Source of the DNA: Phragmites australis
Lineage: Eukaryota > Streptophyta > Magnoliopsida > Poales > Poaceae
Direction: 5' to 3'
NCBI RefSeq assembly: GCF_958298935.1
Contig: NC_084922.1
Span: 14,262,501 to 14,326,500 of the forward strand
DNA length: 64,000 nt
Below, piece by piece: positions 35,679 to 45,989 of this stretch. Each line of letters opens with the position of its first letter. Positions within the stretch are counted from its first letter, which is position 1. Position numbers and translations under genes: made by a program. Under the pieces are notes generated by a model. It was not told where the DNA came from, did not search any database, and saw nothing but the letters and a program-made list of their open reading frames with translations.

Positions 35679-37240
35679 TGAAGGTAATATGCCCTAGAGG
35701 CAATCATAGAGATGATTGTATCACACGTCTATGTTCATGTACTACCGAATAATGTGTTATTCCAAGAATGACTATCGTTTACATTGATTGACAAGTATGT
35801 AACTTATTCATGAAACTTTTTGTTTAGATCATGATGTTATTCTTAGTTGATCCCTGATCGCATATCATTGTGATGATACCTAAGACCGGCACATGTATTG
35901 ATTGATGATCACGTTTCATGGATCATAGGTATAGAGATACCAGGTCAATAATATGAATATTTATGTTAGAGAACATGATGTTGGATAGACCCACCTTGAG
36001 ATACTGCTAAGATTGTTATTTATTATATGCCATCAGTTGTTATCTCAAATGGTTTACCTGCAGGATCCTTAGACCTGAGATTGTCATTGATTCCCAGAAT
36101 GTGTAGTGGCATACTTTGAAGCTGCCAAATGCTATTCCGTAACTGGGTAGTCATAAAGGTAGTTTTCAGGTTTGTTATGGAACATGTCGTGGGGTATGAG
36201 CAATCATGATGGAATTTGCCCCTCCTTGATAATGGGAGAGATATCTCTGGGCCCCTCGAGGTAGTTGGATTGAGAAAGTGCATGGATATGCCAATATGAT
36301 TAAAGAGTTAATCATGATGAATCTACTATTTGATCGAGTGAATGGTTAAGCTATCACAAGGGTGGCATGTATCTCTCCTCGAGCTTGACTGGTATCGTGA
36401 GGCGAAGGGATCAGTGCATGTGTATATCAAGGTTCAGCTGATATGATCTTTTGTGTATACTCGGGAGTCAACATGTCCTGCTAGGGACCGCTATTGATTT
36501 CGGTTTGGAAAGGGTTTCCGAGTCGTAGCCATTTTTACATGAACCTAACAAAGGGTTTCCGAGTCGTAGCCATTTGTACATGAACTTAACGGGTCACACA
36601 CTTAATGGGTTGCAACAAAACATGTGAATTGGATTCGTATATGGGTTTTGATTGAATTGTGATCCATGAGAAGTTAGAGTCCTAAAGGGCTTCCAACGTG
36701 GGAGCCCATTGGTGAGCTCTATATAAGGAGAGGTGTGGGTAGGGCGTGCTGTGGTTGAACCACTCAGAAACCCTAGCTGCAGCCTTCCACACGATCTCCC
36801 AAAACCCTAGTCGCACGTGCGGTGCTAGCACATCGGTGCTTGGCATTTCTACCCAATACGTGTGGATACCGTAGAGGCTCTACTGCTATTGTGGCGCTAA
36901 TCTTCTCAGTGAGTTGAACGCGACATGTTCAGAACTGGTCGCTAACCGTGGGGAGTTGGTCGAGCATGACCATCTACTCGGAGTTGGTCGAGGAGCACGA
37001 CTACCTACTCGGAGTTGGTCGAGGAGCATGACCACCTGTGTGGGGCTGGTCGTGGATCTGATCGAGAAGCTACTGGAGGATTTTGATGCGCATTATGTTG
37101 GATCAGTCTACTCCAACTCTTCTTCTGCTGCACTGCGCGTCGAGCGGTAACAATCTATGATCTCCTACTAGCATGATTTCCTGGGTGAATGCGGTAGAAA
37201 TTTTTGTTTTAGGCTAATGTAGCATGCCCGTTCCCCAACA
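35679..37240 (+). mobile_element. BARE-like Copia solo LTR
   Basis: This is a 1562-bp LTR beginning TGAAGGTAATATGCCCTAGA and ending CGTTCCCCAACA, with a perfect target duplication AAAGG (35674-35678 and 37241-37245). The ATGCCCTAGAGGCAAT segment is characteristic of the BARE/Angela group of grass Copia LTRs. A 41-bp tandem duplication (AAAGGGTTTCCGAGTCGTAG unit) lies near 36507-36590. A TATA-like CTATATAAGG sits near 36719. No internal coding region remains. A related fragment lies at 54552-54840. Confidence 0.85.
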
Positions 37241-37440
37241 AAAGGTTCTCCATTAAGAAGGAAAGCCCTGTGTATATTCCGAAGAAGGGTAAGAAAGTTT
37301 TTATCCATAACAAAAACCACTTTGGTGAAGGGTAGCGGTTGTTGCACAGAATACAAGGAAAACAGGCATATTGAAAAAGATTGCAAATGCACTAAAGTTA
37401 ATTCATATGCATCTTTTGATTCATGCTATGTTCTTAAGAA

Positions 37441-37864
37441 ACTCTCAAATGAGACATCTTAGTATATTAATTTAGATTCCTAATGCATGTACAGAATCCT
37501 AAATCTTATATCTTCTTGAATTTGTCCATTCATTGATGAAATCATGAACACTTCCTTTAACAACTAGGATTTGGTACTTCTTTCTTAAATCCATTAAAGG
37601 TAGGTGACTGAGCTTGGAACTATATAGTATTTAGTCTCGAGGGTGAGAAGCCCTTGGGGAGCATTGGGAAAGAATGTGGTTATGGTACTCGCCAATGGCA
37701 AAGAAACATAGAGTTGCCTGCCTTACTGTCATAATCTTGTGCATCTGATGAAGAGTTTGTTGCCTCAAGTTATCAGCCTAGAAATTACACGTATAGTTTT
37801 AGCACATGTTGCAGGAACATTATTCGTAGCATCTCTATTAATCGAAGCAATTACTACTAATAAA
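37441..37864. other. unassigned DNA left of the CACTA element
   Basis: Similarity to Copia copy B ends in this region and I could not align the rest to protease or integrase. No intact frame is present. It abuts the CACTA terminus at 37865. Confidence 0.4.
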
Positions 37865-37879
37865 CACTACATGAAAAAT

Positions 37880-38165
37880 GGACAAAGGAGACACACATAA
37901 GTGACGGGTCATTACACGACCCATCACTTATGCCGCCTCAGGTTGGGACTGGGTATTTACCCATCACAGATAACAGGTAATATGTGACAAGTCATAATAT
38001 TACCCGTCACCCTGCACCAGTCATAAGTGACGGGTCATGTTACAATCCGTCACTTATAACTTGGCAAAGGTGACGGGTCTCTCTGGGCCAGTCATAAGTG
38101 ACGGGTCATAATATGACCCGTCACTTATAACAAATAATAAGTGATGGGTATTATTATCACCCATC
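37880..38165. repeat. left subterminal repeat array of the CACTA element
   Basis: At least eight copies of AAGTGACGGGT or its inverse occur in both orientations within 290 bp of the left terminus, for example near 37900, 37916, 38028, 38050, 38094 and 38118. They are the probable transposase binding sites. Confidence 0.85.
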
Positions 38166-38585
38166 ACTTATTACTTGGATCTATTTTAAGACCTAGCTAG
38201 CCACTGTGCGGGTGAACAGTTACTCAACAGTTTCGCTCGCACAGTGCTGGCAATTTTCACCTGATACGCTAGAGATTTTCTAATATCTTGTAGATTTGAA
38301 GTTTGAATTGGTGCTAGGTCTTTCAAGGTTTGCATATCACCCTTTCCTCCTCCTCTAATACCTATTTGGTAAATATGTTGTGCTTTGAGTTGTAATCAAC
38401 CATTTTGCATCTCTATCCAAAATCTTAGTACAAGTGAGTTGTATTTATGTTAGATTTGATACTAGGTTTTCCCACTCTATCACGAGATGCCACAGATCTA
38501 GTGGTAGGGAATTTTTAATCGTATGCTTAACCACAAAATTAAGGTAATTGTTAATGAAGAATGAATATTTTTACATTAATTATAG

Positions 38586-39688
38586 ATGACAGACATAAGT
38601 TGGATGTACCCCGAGACCCAGACTTGTCCGGAGTACCTAAGCGGGGTGAAGCATTTCATGAATGCTGCCTTGGTGGATATGAGAGATCGTGGTAAAACAG
38701 CAATGTATTATCCATGTCGCTACTACAGGAATGAAAAGAAGTTCCCAAAACCAGATAATAGCCATGCACACTTTGTCATACATGGATTTAAAAAGAATTA
38801 TACATGTTGGAACAAACTTGGCGAGGAAGGACTTAATGAGAGAGAGATGGATCGGGCCCTCCATACCGATAGTGTGGATCAAGGACTTACACCCGGTGAA
38901 ATAGATCATCATCTCAGGGATGAGAACATATTAGGTTTGAATGATAATGATCTTGAGGATTTTGTGGAGATTGTGGACCAGATGGTGCGGGATGTCGAGT
39001 GGCACGATGAGTATAATAATGGTGAGTTTGCTAAATTTCAGGAATTTGTGCGGGATTTCAACACACCCTTTTATCGCAACTGTAAGGAGAAGTACACGAG
39101 GATATTTGGGAACCTAAAGCTTCTACAGCTAAAGGCAACCCATGGTTGGATTGATAAGAGTTTTGAAGCATTGCTGGATCTGCTAAGGGACATGCTACCG
39201 GAGGGTAACTTGATGCCCAAGGGCGTCTATGACGCGAAGAAGATAATTTGTCCTATAGGACTATAAATAGAAAAAATAAATGCATGTAAGCAGAATTGTA
39301 TCTTGTTTCATGGAGAGTATGCAGAGCTGGATCAATGCCCGTGTGTGGAACCCATCGATATAAGCGTAGAAATTACAAGTATGGATTCACTAGTGTTGAT
39401 CTCAAATATGTTGGATACAAGTCTAAACCCTTCGTACTCGCTAAACATGTTCACCAAGTCCTTTATGTGACTGACACAGAAAAGAAGAAACACCATGTTG
39501 TTCTCGCTGGGAAAAGATGCATCATCGGAGTTGCAAACATCATTGATGAGGAGGAGTTCAATCAATTCAATGAAATCCCCCCTTTTGCTACTGCAATCGT
39601 GCCACGTCTTTCGCCGACCGGGGAAGCTCCATACTTGCACTCCAACCATAACGAAGAGATCCATGTCAAGAAAGCACAAAAATGGTGA
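38586..39688 (+). pseudogene. tnp2-like transposase remnant, catalytic core deleted
   Basis: The first part (38586-39263) begins MTDISWMYPE and holds the N-terminal transposase-associated domain of TNP2-like proteins: YLSGVKHFMNAA, a Cys-containing YYPCRYYRNEKKF, then NYTCWNKLGEE. A stop at 39264-39266 is followed in the same frame by the conserved KINACKQNCILFHGEY, then a frameshift near 39340. The next frame runs CGTHRYKRR directly into YKYGFTSVDLK and PFVLAKHVHQVLYV, which belongs to the C-terminal DUF4216 region. The whole central DDE transposase domain is missing, so this cannot cut DNA. Active TNP2 recognises the terminal inverted repeats and carries out transposition. Confidence 0.85.
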
Positions 39689-39784
39689 ATTTGAATTTTA
39701 GTATCAAATATTAATATCAAGTTATTTGAATTTGTAATATTAATGTCAAATTTGGATTTTAGGTTTCAAGTTATTTGAATTTAT

Positions 39785-40010
39785 AAAATGTGACGGATGA
39801 TATTATTAACCTGTCACTTTTATAACTAATAGGTGATGGGTAAATAACATAACCCATCACCTATGACTTATATGTACAGGTCGAGTTGAAGTAATAGATG
39901 ACGTATGATATTCTTAACCCATCACCTTTACTTACAATAAGTTACGGGTGATACTTATAAGTAACGGGTGACATTTATCACCCATCACCTATGACTTGTA
40001 TGTATATAAC
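39785..40010. repeat. internal subterminal-type repeat array in the CACTA element
   Basis: The motifs are the same as at the ends (GTGATGGGT, ACCCATCACCTATGACTT, GTTACGGGTGA) in both orientations, but they lie in the middle of the element between its two genes. They lead straight into TATATAA (40003-40009) and CCTAGCTAG, a sequence also found just inside the left terminal array (near 38192). Confidence 0.8.
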
Positions 40011-42081
40011 CCTAGCTAGTTTTCGCATGCATTCACTCTCATTTTGCCTAAGTCTTTTTTCCTGCGCATGCTAGGGTTCGTTGTCGCCATCGTTGTCTAC
40101 CGAGTCGGTCACCGTCGCCGCCAGTCCATCACCGTCGCCCCGAGCCCGTAACAGCCCTCTCCACCCCCGTCAGAGCCCCGCCAATCCTGAGTTTTAGTCC
40201 TTAGGTACGCTCTACTGCACGTGTGTGCTTGACTCTTCCTGGTGATCTTAATTCCATGCTTGTTGAGTTTAGAAGGATTGGTCATTTTCTTCTTGCGAAA
40301 ATTTGCTTCCATTCTCTTTTAGTGCACCAGCAAAGAGCAAATTTTGAACTTGATTGAAGAGATCCTCAACTTAGATAGGTTCATATTGTAGTCCGAGATA
40401 TTGGTCTCCTTCATACTTGTTTGCTGAGGATAGAACCATGTAAGCTACAATAGCTAATATTTGTTTTCCTTTTCATTTAGATGCATGGTTGCCTTTCATC
40501 GAAAGATGTCTGAATGTCCTTTGGTTGGCTCCAACTTGGTCTAGATTCATTTGAGGGGGTAGCCAATATTTGATGCTTTTAATTTTACCAGTTTAGGTGC
40601 TAAATATGCATAATAAGTGATGTTGTGGATAAAAGCTATGAGAAAGATCAATGTCATGAGTTGTCCATTGTCGACCATCCTCTATGTGGGGTTTTCCCTA
40701 AAATAATCACAATAGAACACACTAAAACTAAACTAGAGTGCTATGACTTCAAGTTGCAGTTCAGTTTTTGTTTTAATGCAATTCCTTGTTTCCAAGATTT
40801 ATACAATTCTAGATAGAAGTTCAAATTTTGTAGGAAAAACATAACAGCTAAATTATTCAAAACATCAAATGGTATGAACATAAGTAATTTTCTCTAATAT
40901 TATGTGTTTCCCTGTGAGATTAAAATAGGAGACCAACAAGTTTAAGAATTTGTTTGTGTGTGTACAACTTAAAGTTGAAAAGGATTTTCATCAATGGACA
41001 GATTTTGTAAGACAGCCCAATAAAATGGTCACGTGTAAATGGGAGGGTGCATTGTGAAGCTACAGAGCTTCATCATAAAATTATATTGTAAATTTTTTTA
41101 TTCAGTGTGTGCTACGTCTTTCATTGTTTTCTTTTGTTTAATGTGTTTCATTTCTTTACAAAGTTACATCCTATTTTTCCTTCACTTGCAGGTTGTGATG
41201 CAGTCATTCATTTTGCAGTCACAACTCTATAGTAGCGTGAAGGACATAACACAAGTTGATAGAGACTTGGAGGTAATAATGATACATTTCATGTCTACGT
41301 TTTCCTTTGTGTTTTTTTATCATGCTAAAATGTTATTTTTTATCGTTAACTAAGTAGAGATCTGATATGATAACAACTAACAAATGGAACTCCAGATGCT
41401 AAAGAAATCATTTTCTTGGTTCATCATAATATTGAAAATTCAAGCGCTTCTTCATTTGCTATTTTGTCCAGTCTTAGATCTAGTTTGTTTAAGAGATCTA
41501 GTTTGTTTAAGTGAAGCACGGCCCACTCTTAGATCTCCATTTTTTCACTTACTATTTTGTCCAATCTGATGTGTGAAATTGCAAACCAAAGGCTCATTGA
41601 GCTGAGATTTGGAGGCATAATGAGTTAATTTTGATATTTTTATCCATATCTATGTGCCAAGTAGTTTTGGTTGGTTGAATCCATTTTTAGCTTCATCTGT
41701 TCTTTATGCCTGTTACTTTGCTTTTTCTTTCAAGAACTTGTTGCTTTGAATTTTTTGGAACATGTCGTTTTGTATTTAATACCGTCATTAAAATCAGAAA
41801 CCTGCTTTTTCTCCCATCCACTGTTTATATATATGTGAACTCTGAGTCGGCTACCTATGATAGTTAATCTCTGAATAACCATGGCATGGCCCAACCACGA
41901 TGATTCTTAGGATAGAAAGATTGCAAAGACCACAACTTCTTGATTCGGTTTATCTGTTTGTATTTTTCTGTCACCTCTTCTGAGCGATGACATCTTAAGG
42001 TGCAAGTTTATAGTAATATAAGTAGTTTGTAGTAACCTCGATTCCTTTTCTTTCCTCTTTTGATAATAGAATATACTACAC
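40011..42081 (+). other. leader and intron-like DNA before the second CACTA gene
   Basis: A GC-rich exon-like segment (about 40035-40204, ending TTAG/GTACGC) probably was the untranslated first exon of the second CACTA gene. The rest is AT-rich and intron-like up to the coding exon at 42091. No other gene is seen. Confidence 0.45.
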
Positions 42082-42090
42082 TTGGTTTCC

Positions 42091-45000
42091 ATGGAGAAGA
42101 AGAGGACTGTCACCCCTGAAAAACCAAAAGCGCAGAGGATACTAGCATTAGAGGCCGCCCCAGCACAAGATGGGACGGATAGGAGCCTAAGCCCGCACCT
42201 GTCGTCCTCCTTCGGCAGTGGTGAAAGCCAATATCATAGCCCGAGCCCTATTCCATGTGAGCAGGAGAGTAGACACTGGGCAAGTGACGAAGAATACAAT
42301 CCCGCCGAAGAGGTATTGATATGAATCAATGCAGTTTATACTTGTTGAATGGAAGAATATTTTTTATTTATGTCAACTCCCCTTGTTTTCTCTCTAGATG
42401 GTGGAAGCACAGTATCCAAGCCAGACGGCTAGTACTAGTGCACGAGCCTGAAAGTCAAGGACACAAACACAGTGGCTAATGGACAAGGTTACTATCACGG
42501 GAATCGATGCTAACGGGCTACCTACGGATGAGAAGGACCTGAATAGATTTCGAAGGGTTGCGGGGCTCATTACTCGGAAGAGGGTGCTGATAACGACTAA
42601 GTTTGATGACCTCAGTGATGAGGCGAAGAGGGACTTGTTTGATAATGTCGTCAAGGAGTATCTGGAGTACCCTGGAAACATGAACGAGCATCAAATGATC
42701 GCCGTGACCAATGCAAAAATGAAAGCGATCGCGAAACTTCACCAAAGCTTTGAGAGCAAGCTTGTGAATTGGTACTTGGCTAAAGGGGTGGCACCCTTCG
42801 AGAGCTACAAGCACTTGAAAGAGAAAGATTGGGATGCTTTTGTGAAGATGAAGAACTCTAAGGAGTTCAAAATGGAGAGTGAGGAGAAGAAGTAGCTTCG
42901 AGCTAAGAACAAGCATAACCATAGGACCAACGCAGCCGAGTACACTAGGAAAAGGGCAAAATGGCAAGCAGAGGACGGAAAATTAGCCAGAGAATGCCAC
43001 GAGAATCCTTGGTTCCAATTCCTGGGATGATCATGGTCATATTTGCATGCAAGGGGTGAGCTATCCGAATGCGGGGAAGTCACATTCAGAAGCAGTGAAA
43101 CCCAGACAGACATAGAAAAAGTCAAAGAAAAGACAGCCGCAGCAAGCCAAGGTTCTTTCACCGGGATTAGGGAACATGATGTTCTCACAATGGCGCTGGG
43201 AAAACCGGAGCACCCAGGTCGAGTGCGAGGTGTATCAAGTTCCTAGGGCTAGAAATATGGCTTCTCCAAAGACATCAGGATGTACAAGAAGAGGAAGATG
43301 TCTGCAGTGGATGTGGGTGTAATTACATGGGACATCATCTAGAAAGTTTACGCAAGCATCATAGGGCAGCTTGCATCACAGGGAATACAGATTTCCATGC
43401 CATAGGAAGCTAGCCCTAGAGCTGCAGAAAAGAGTAGATGCGCCTCCAAGGAGGTCGAGCAACAAGTAGCTGCTGTCGTGACTAAGCCAGATATGATTGA
43501 CCTGCTAGAAGGGCCCACACCCTGCAGCCTTATAATCAGGTCTGGCGGGTATGACATCAAGGTTGCAAGGAGCCATATGCTTCAAGGTGTCTGTATCTTA
43601 CATACGGTCCTGATATGTGCAGGCTATGTCATGGTTATGGAGGACATGGTAGATAGTAATGCCACTGATCACGGGCGACATCGTGGTCTTCACTGCCTTC
43701 TCCTCCTCCACAAAAACCAGCTTCACTGTCTTCTCCTCATCCGGTAGCCTCGCATATAGACCCAATTTCGTCTCACCTAGAGAGCCCAAAGAAGACAAAA
43801 AGAAGGTTGGGAAGAAGGGCTCTAAGAAGCACGTGCCAGATATGTCAAAAGCCATTGTATCGGTGAAGAAGGCCACGAACACTGGAGCAGTGTGGACTAG
43901 TGCCAACATGAAATTTGAACATGGTAAGCCCATGATGACGGTAGATGGCCTGCCAACATGAAATTTGAACATGGTAAGTGTATGATGATGGTAGATGGCC
44001 TAGCAAGGGTGGGACAAGCATGTATCAACCTGCATAATTACTACATGCAGGCTTATAGAGATAGCAATGTCACATCCATAGTCGTATAGTACAAATGATG
44101 ACACTTAAGTAAAGATGACGGCTACTTCATTGTGGGTTTCAATGACTTATACGACCTCTTCAACCTTGATGGCCTAGATGTATAGTTATTATGGGTCTTC
44201 ACATTGTAAGTCCCTTGAAACTAGATATTCATTAATTAATACCACTAAGTCTTGAATCTAACTATAATCTTATTTGTAGACACTTGATGAAAGAAACAAA
44301 GAAGAACAAGGACTCTATCGCATTTCTTGACCCTGAGGCCATTACAATATCAATCATCCAACTTCACCCCGACTTCGTTATGGACCAATTGGTCAAGGCA
44401 ATGCAACAATATTCCAAAATGCACTACCTGTTGGGTGCCCACAACACCGGTGGCCATTTGATCTTACTGGTTATTTGCCTCAAGTGAAACTTGGTGTGGT
44501 ACCTCAACTCGTCAAGACTAGAAGGACGAAAAGGCAAATTTGGAGAGCGTGATTACAACGCTGTAAAAGGACTCCTAGATGCATAAGTTATGCCTAGCTT
44601 AATTTACATATTTAACTTTTCTACATTCAAATGCTCCCTAATCGATCCCTCTTTGTGCAGGGTTTTTGATAAGTACCCTCGAGTTCAACCTGACTACAAT
44701 GAGAAAGACGGCCGCAGACTGACACACAAGACCAGGTTCATGGTAAGTGTTACCTAAAAAATTAACAAATGCTCTTTGTTGCTATTTTTTCCTTTTGATC
44801 TAACACTAAATTATCTATTCAGCAGTGCCACCAACAACCACCGGGCAACGCCGGCGGATTCTATGTTGCATAGAGCATGCTCCTCACGCTCCGCATAAAG
44901 GATCTCAAATCCCTCAGTGTAAGTTCAATACGAGATGATTCATAACTAATTTCAATAATTAGTTTAATGTACATGACATCGGTTAGTTTAATGTACATGA

Positions 45001-45120
45001 CATCGGTTACGTGTCAAATTATGCTAGGAATTTAACGCTTTTTTTTTACAACAGTGCAATCCCGGAGATTTAACGACAGATCACCGAGTTCGTGGTGTCT
45101 AAAGTCATCAGCCCACACGG
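42091..45120 (+). pseudogene. CACTA second gene: tnpA-like (Transposase_24) plus Ulp1-like protease, degenerate
   Basis: Exon 42091-42312 (MEKKRTVTPEKP) ends GAAGAG/GTATTG. The next exon starts near 42399 and contains the plant Transposase_24-type sequence: LFDNVVKEYLEY, SKLVNWYLAKG, then after an in-frame stop at 42893-42895 RAKNKHNHRTNAAEY, and further on DVLTMALGKPEHPGR. Two more stops follow. A Ulp1-type (C48) protease segment follows: DLYDLFNLDGLDV near 44145, the catalytic-His strand HNTGGHLILLVI (44448-44483) and VWYLNSSR with Asn for the usual Asp. The catalytic-Cys segment near 44830 reads QQPPGNAGGFYVA and lacks the Cys. Donor sites such as TTCATG/GTAAGT (44742) remain. In active elements the TNPA-like part binds the subterminal repeats; the protease role is unclear. 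Confidence 0.8.
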
Positions 45121-45389
45121 TGAGTTCCACTATAGAATCCCTAGTTTGTGATGTCTTGTGTAATATGAGTTGATCGGAACTTTGTAACATTTGTAATTCT
45201 GTAATGAATAGATTGGAACTTTGTACCCTTTGCGATTCTATGACGAAGTGAGTTCTTATATAAGTGCATTTGTCGTTATGAATTTAGATGCATTGTTGTT
45301 GTTTGCAGGGAGAAAACGGCTGCCAAATCCTAGCTACGCTCCAGGATGCAGCCAGGAAACAGGCCAATCCAGCAGGACACCATAAACAT

Positions 45390-45713
45390 AAGTGACAGGT
45401 AACTTAGATTACTCATCACTTATATATTCCCCCCAGCACATGTGTAATAGACATAAGTGATGGATAACCTTCTTACCTGTCACTTATATTAGGACATAAG
45501 TGACGGATGAAGAGTTTAACCATCACTGATGTCTGCCACCAAAGCACATGGGAGACGCTCAAAGGTGATAGGTCAAGGTTATGACCTGTCACTGATGACC
45601 TCATTGGTAACGGGTCCTTACCCATCATCAATGACTAGTCACCAGTGGTGTGTTCAAGGTGACGGATACAGGACCCGTCACCTATGATGGGTATGACTCA
45701 TCACCCATGTTTA
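45390..45713. repeat. right subterminal repeat array of the CACTA element
   Basis: Multiple direct and inverted copies of CATAAGTGAC, GTGACGGAT, GGTGATAGGT and ACCCGTCACCTATG lead to the right terminal inverted repeat. They match the left array in motif and density. Confidence 0.85.
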
Positions 45714-45726
45714 TTTTCACATAGTG

Positions 45727-45829
45727 CAATAAACTTGTTTCCCTTACTCCATGTTACATTATTCAGATGCATTCCAAAAGGGCATCTTTCTACAATGCAG
45801 AGACATCAGACATCAACATTTATAAATGT
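45727..45829. other. short flank between CACTA and LINE
   Basis: About 100 bp of AT-rich DNA with no feature. The exact 3' end of the LINE lies here or just to the right; a target duplication could not be identified. Confidence 0.4.
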
Positions 45830-45989
45830 TTTTTGAAGGGTTTAACAATAGAGGAAACCCCTACTGTGAACGATAAATTAAAAAAGATAAAATTGTACAA
45901 AGCCAATAGCTCAAAAAGGAGGGGGGAGACCCAAGCTATACAAGGAAGCAAAAGCTCAAAAAAGAAAGAAGAGAAAGAGAGAGCAGAAA

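Larger units (their letters stand above)
26783..37440 (+). mobile_element. SIRE-like Copia retrotransposon copy A, heavily nested
   Basis: The 5' LTR starts TGAAGCATTAAG at 26783. A primer-site remnant CGGTATTAGAGCC lies at 32375-32387. Gag-like coding sequence runs from 32455 to about 37440, after which similarity to copy B (54841-57785) cannot be followed. Three later elements sit inside: a Gypsy solo LTR (27867-31849), a CACTA element (33660-35307) and a BARE-like solo LTR (35679-37240). No 3' LTR or pol region is present, so the element is truncated. The gag type (FFEGSNYAYWKARF) with a long gag tail suggests the SIRE/Maximus lineage, by inference. Confidence 0.85.
32455..37440 (+). pseudogene. 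Gag remnant of Copia copy A
   Basis: The start (MGKLPFFEGSNYAYWKARF) is a UBN2-type Copia Gag. The first frame stops at 32734 after a frameshift and resumes at 32838-33305. The zinc knuckle near 33262 reads CFKCDEKGQIVTN followed by a stop, so its His and last Cys are lost. The tail resumes after the CACTA insertion (35311-35645, coiled-coil-like LKEAYDSFIAHETN) and after the BARE-like LTR (37241-37440). Gag binds the genomic RNA and forms the particle; this copy cannot. Confidence 0.82.
37865..45726. mobile_element. 7.9-kb CACTA (En/Spm-type) transposon
   Basis: The left terminus is CACTACATGAAAA. The right terminus read inverted is CACTATGTGAAAA (45714-45726), giving 11 of 13 matches. Flanking triplets are AAA and CAA, one mismatch from a 3-bp duplication. 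Arrays of the subterminal motif ATAAGTGACGGGT lie inside both ends, as transposase binding sites do in this superfamily. Two degenerate plus-strand genes occur, tnp2-like (38586-39688) and tnpA/Ulp1-like (42091-45120), the usual gene pair of grass CACTA elements. Both are broken, so the element is non-autonomous. A third array near 39785-40010 is unexpected. Confidence 0.9.

Noticed and set aside
37760..37860. Possible organelle DNA insert (GCACATGTTGCAGGAACATT context)
   Set aside because: The stretch looked organelle-like in composition, but I could not identify a specific organelle gene, so I make no claim.
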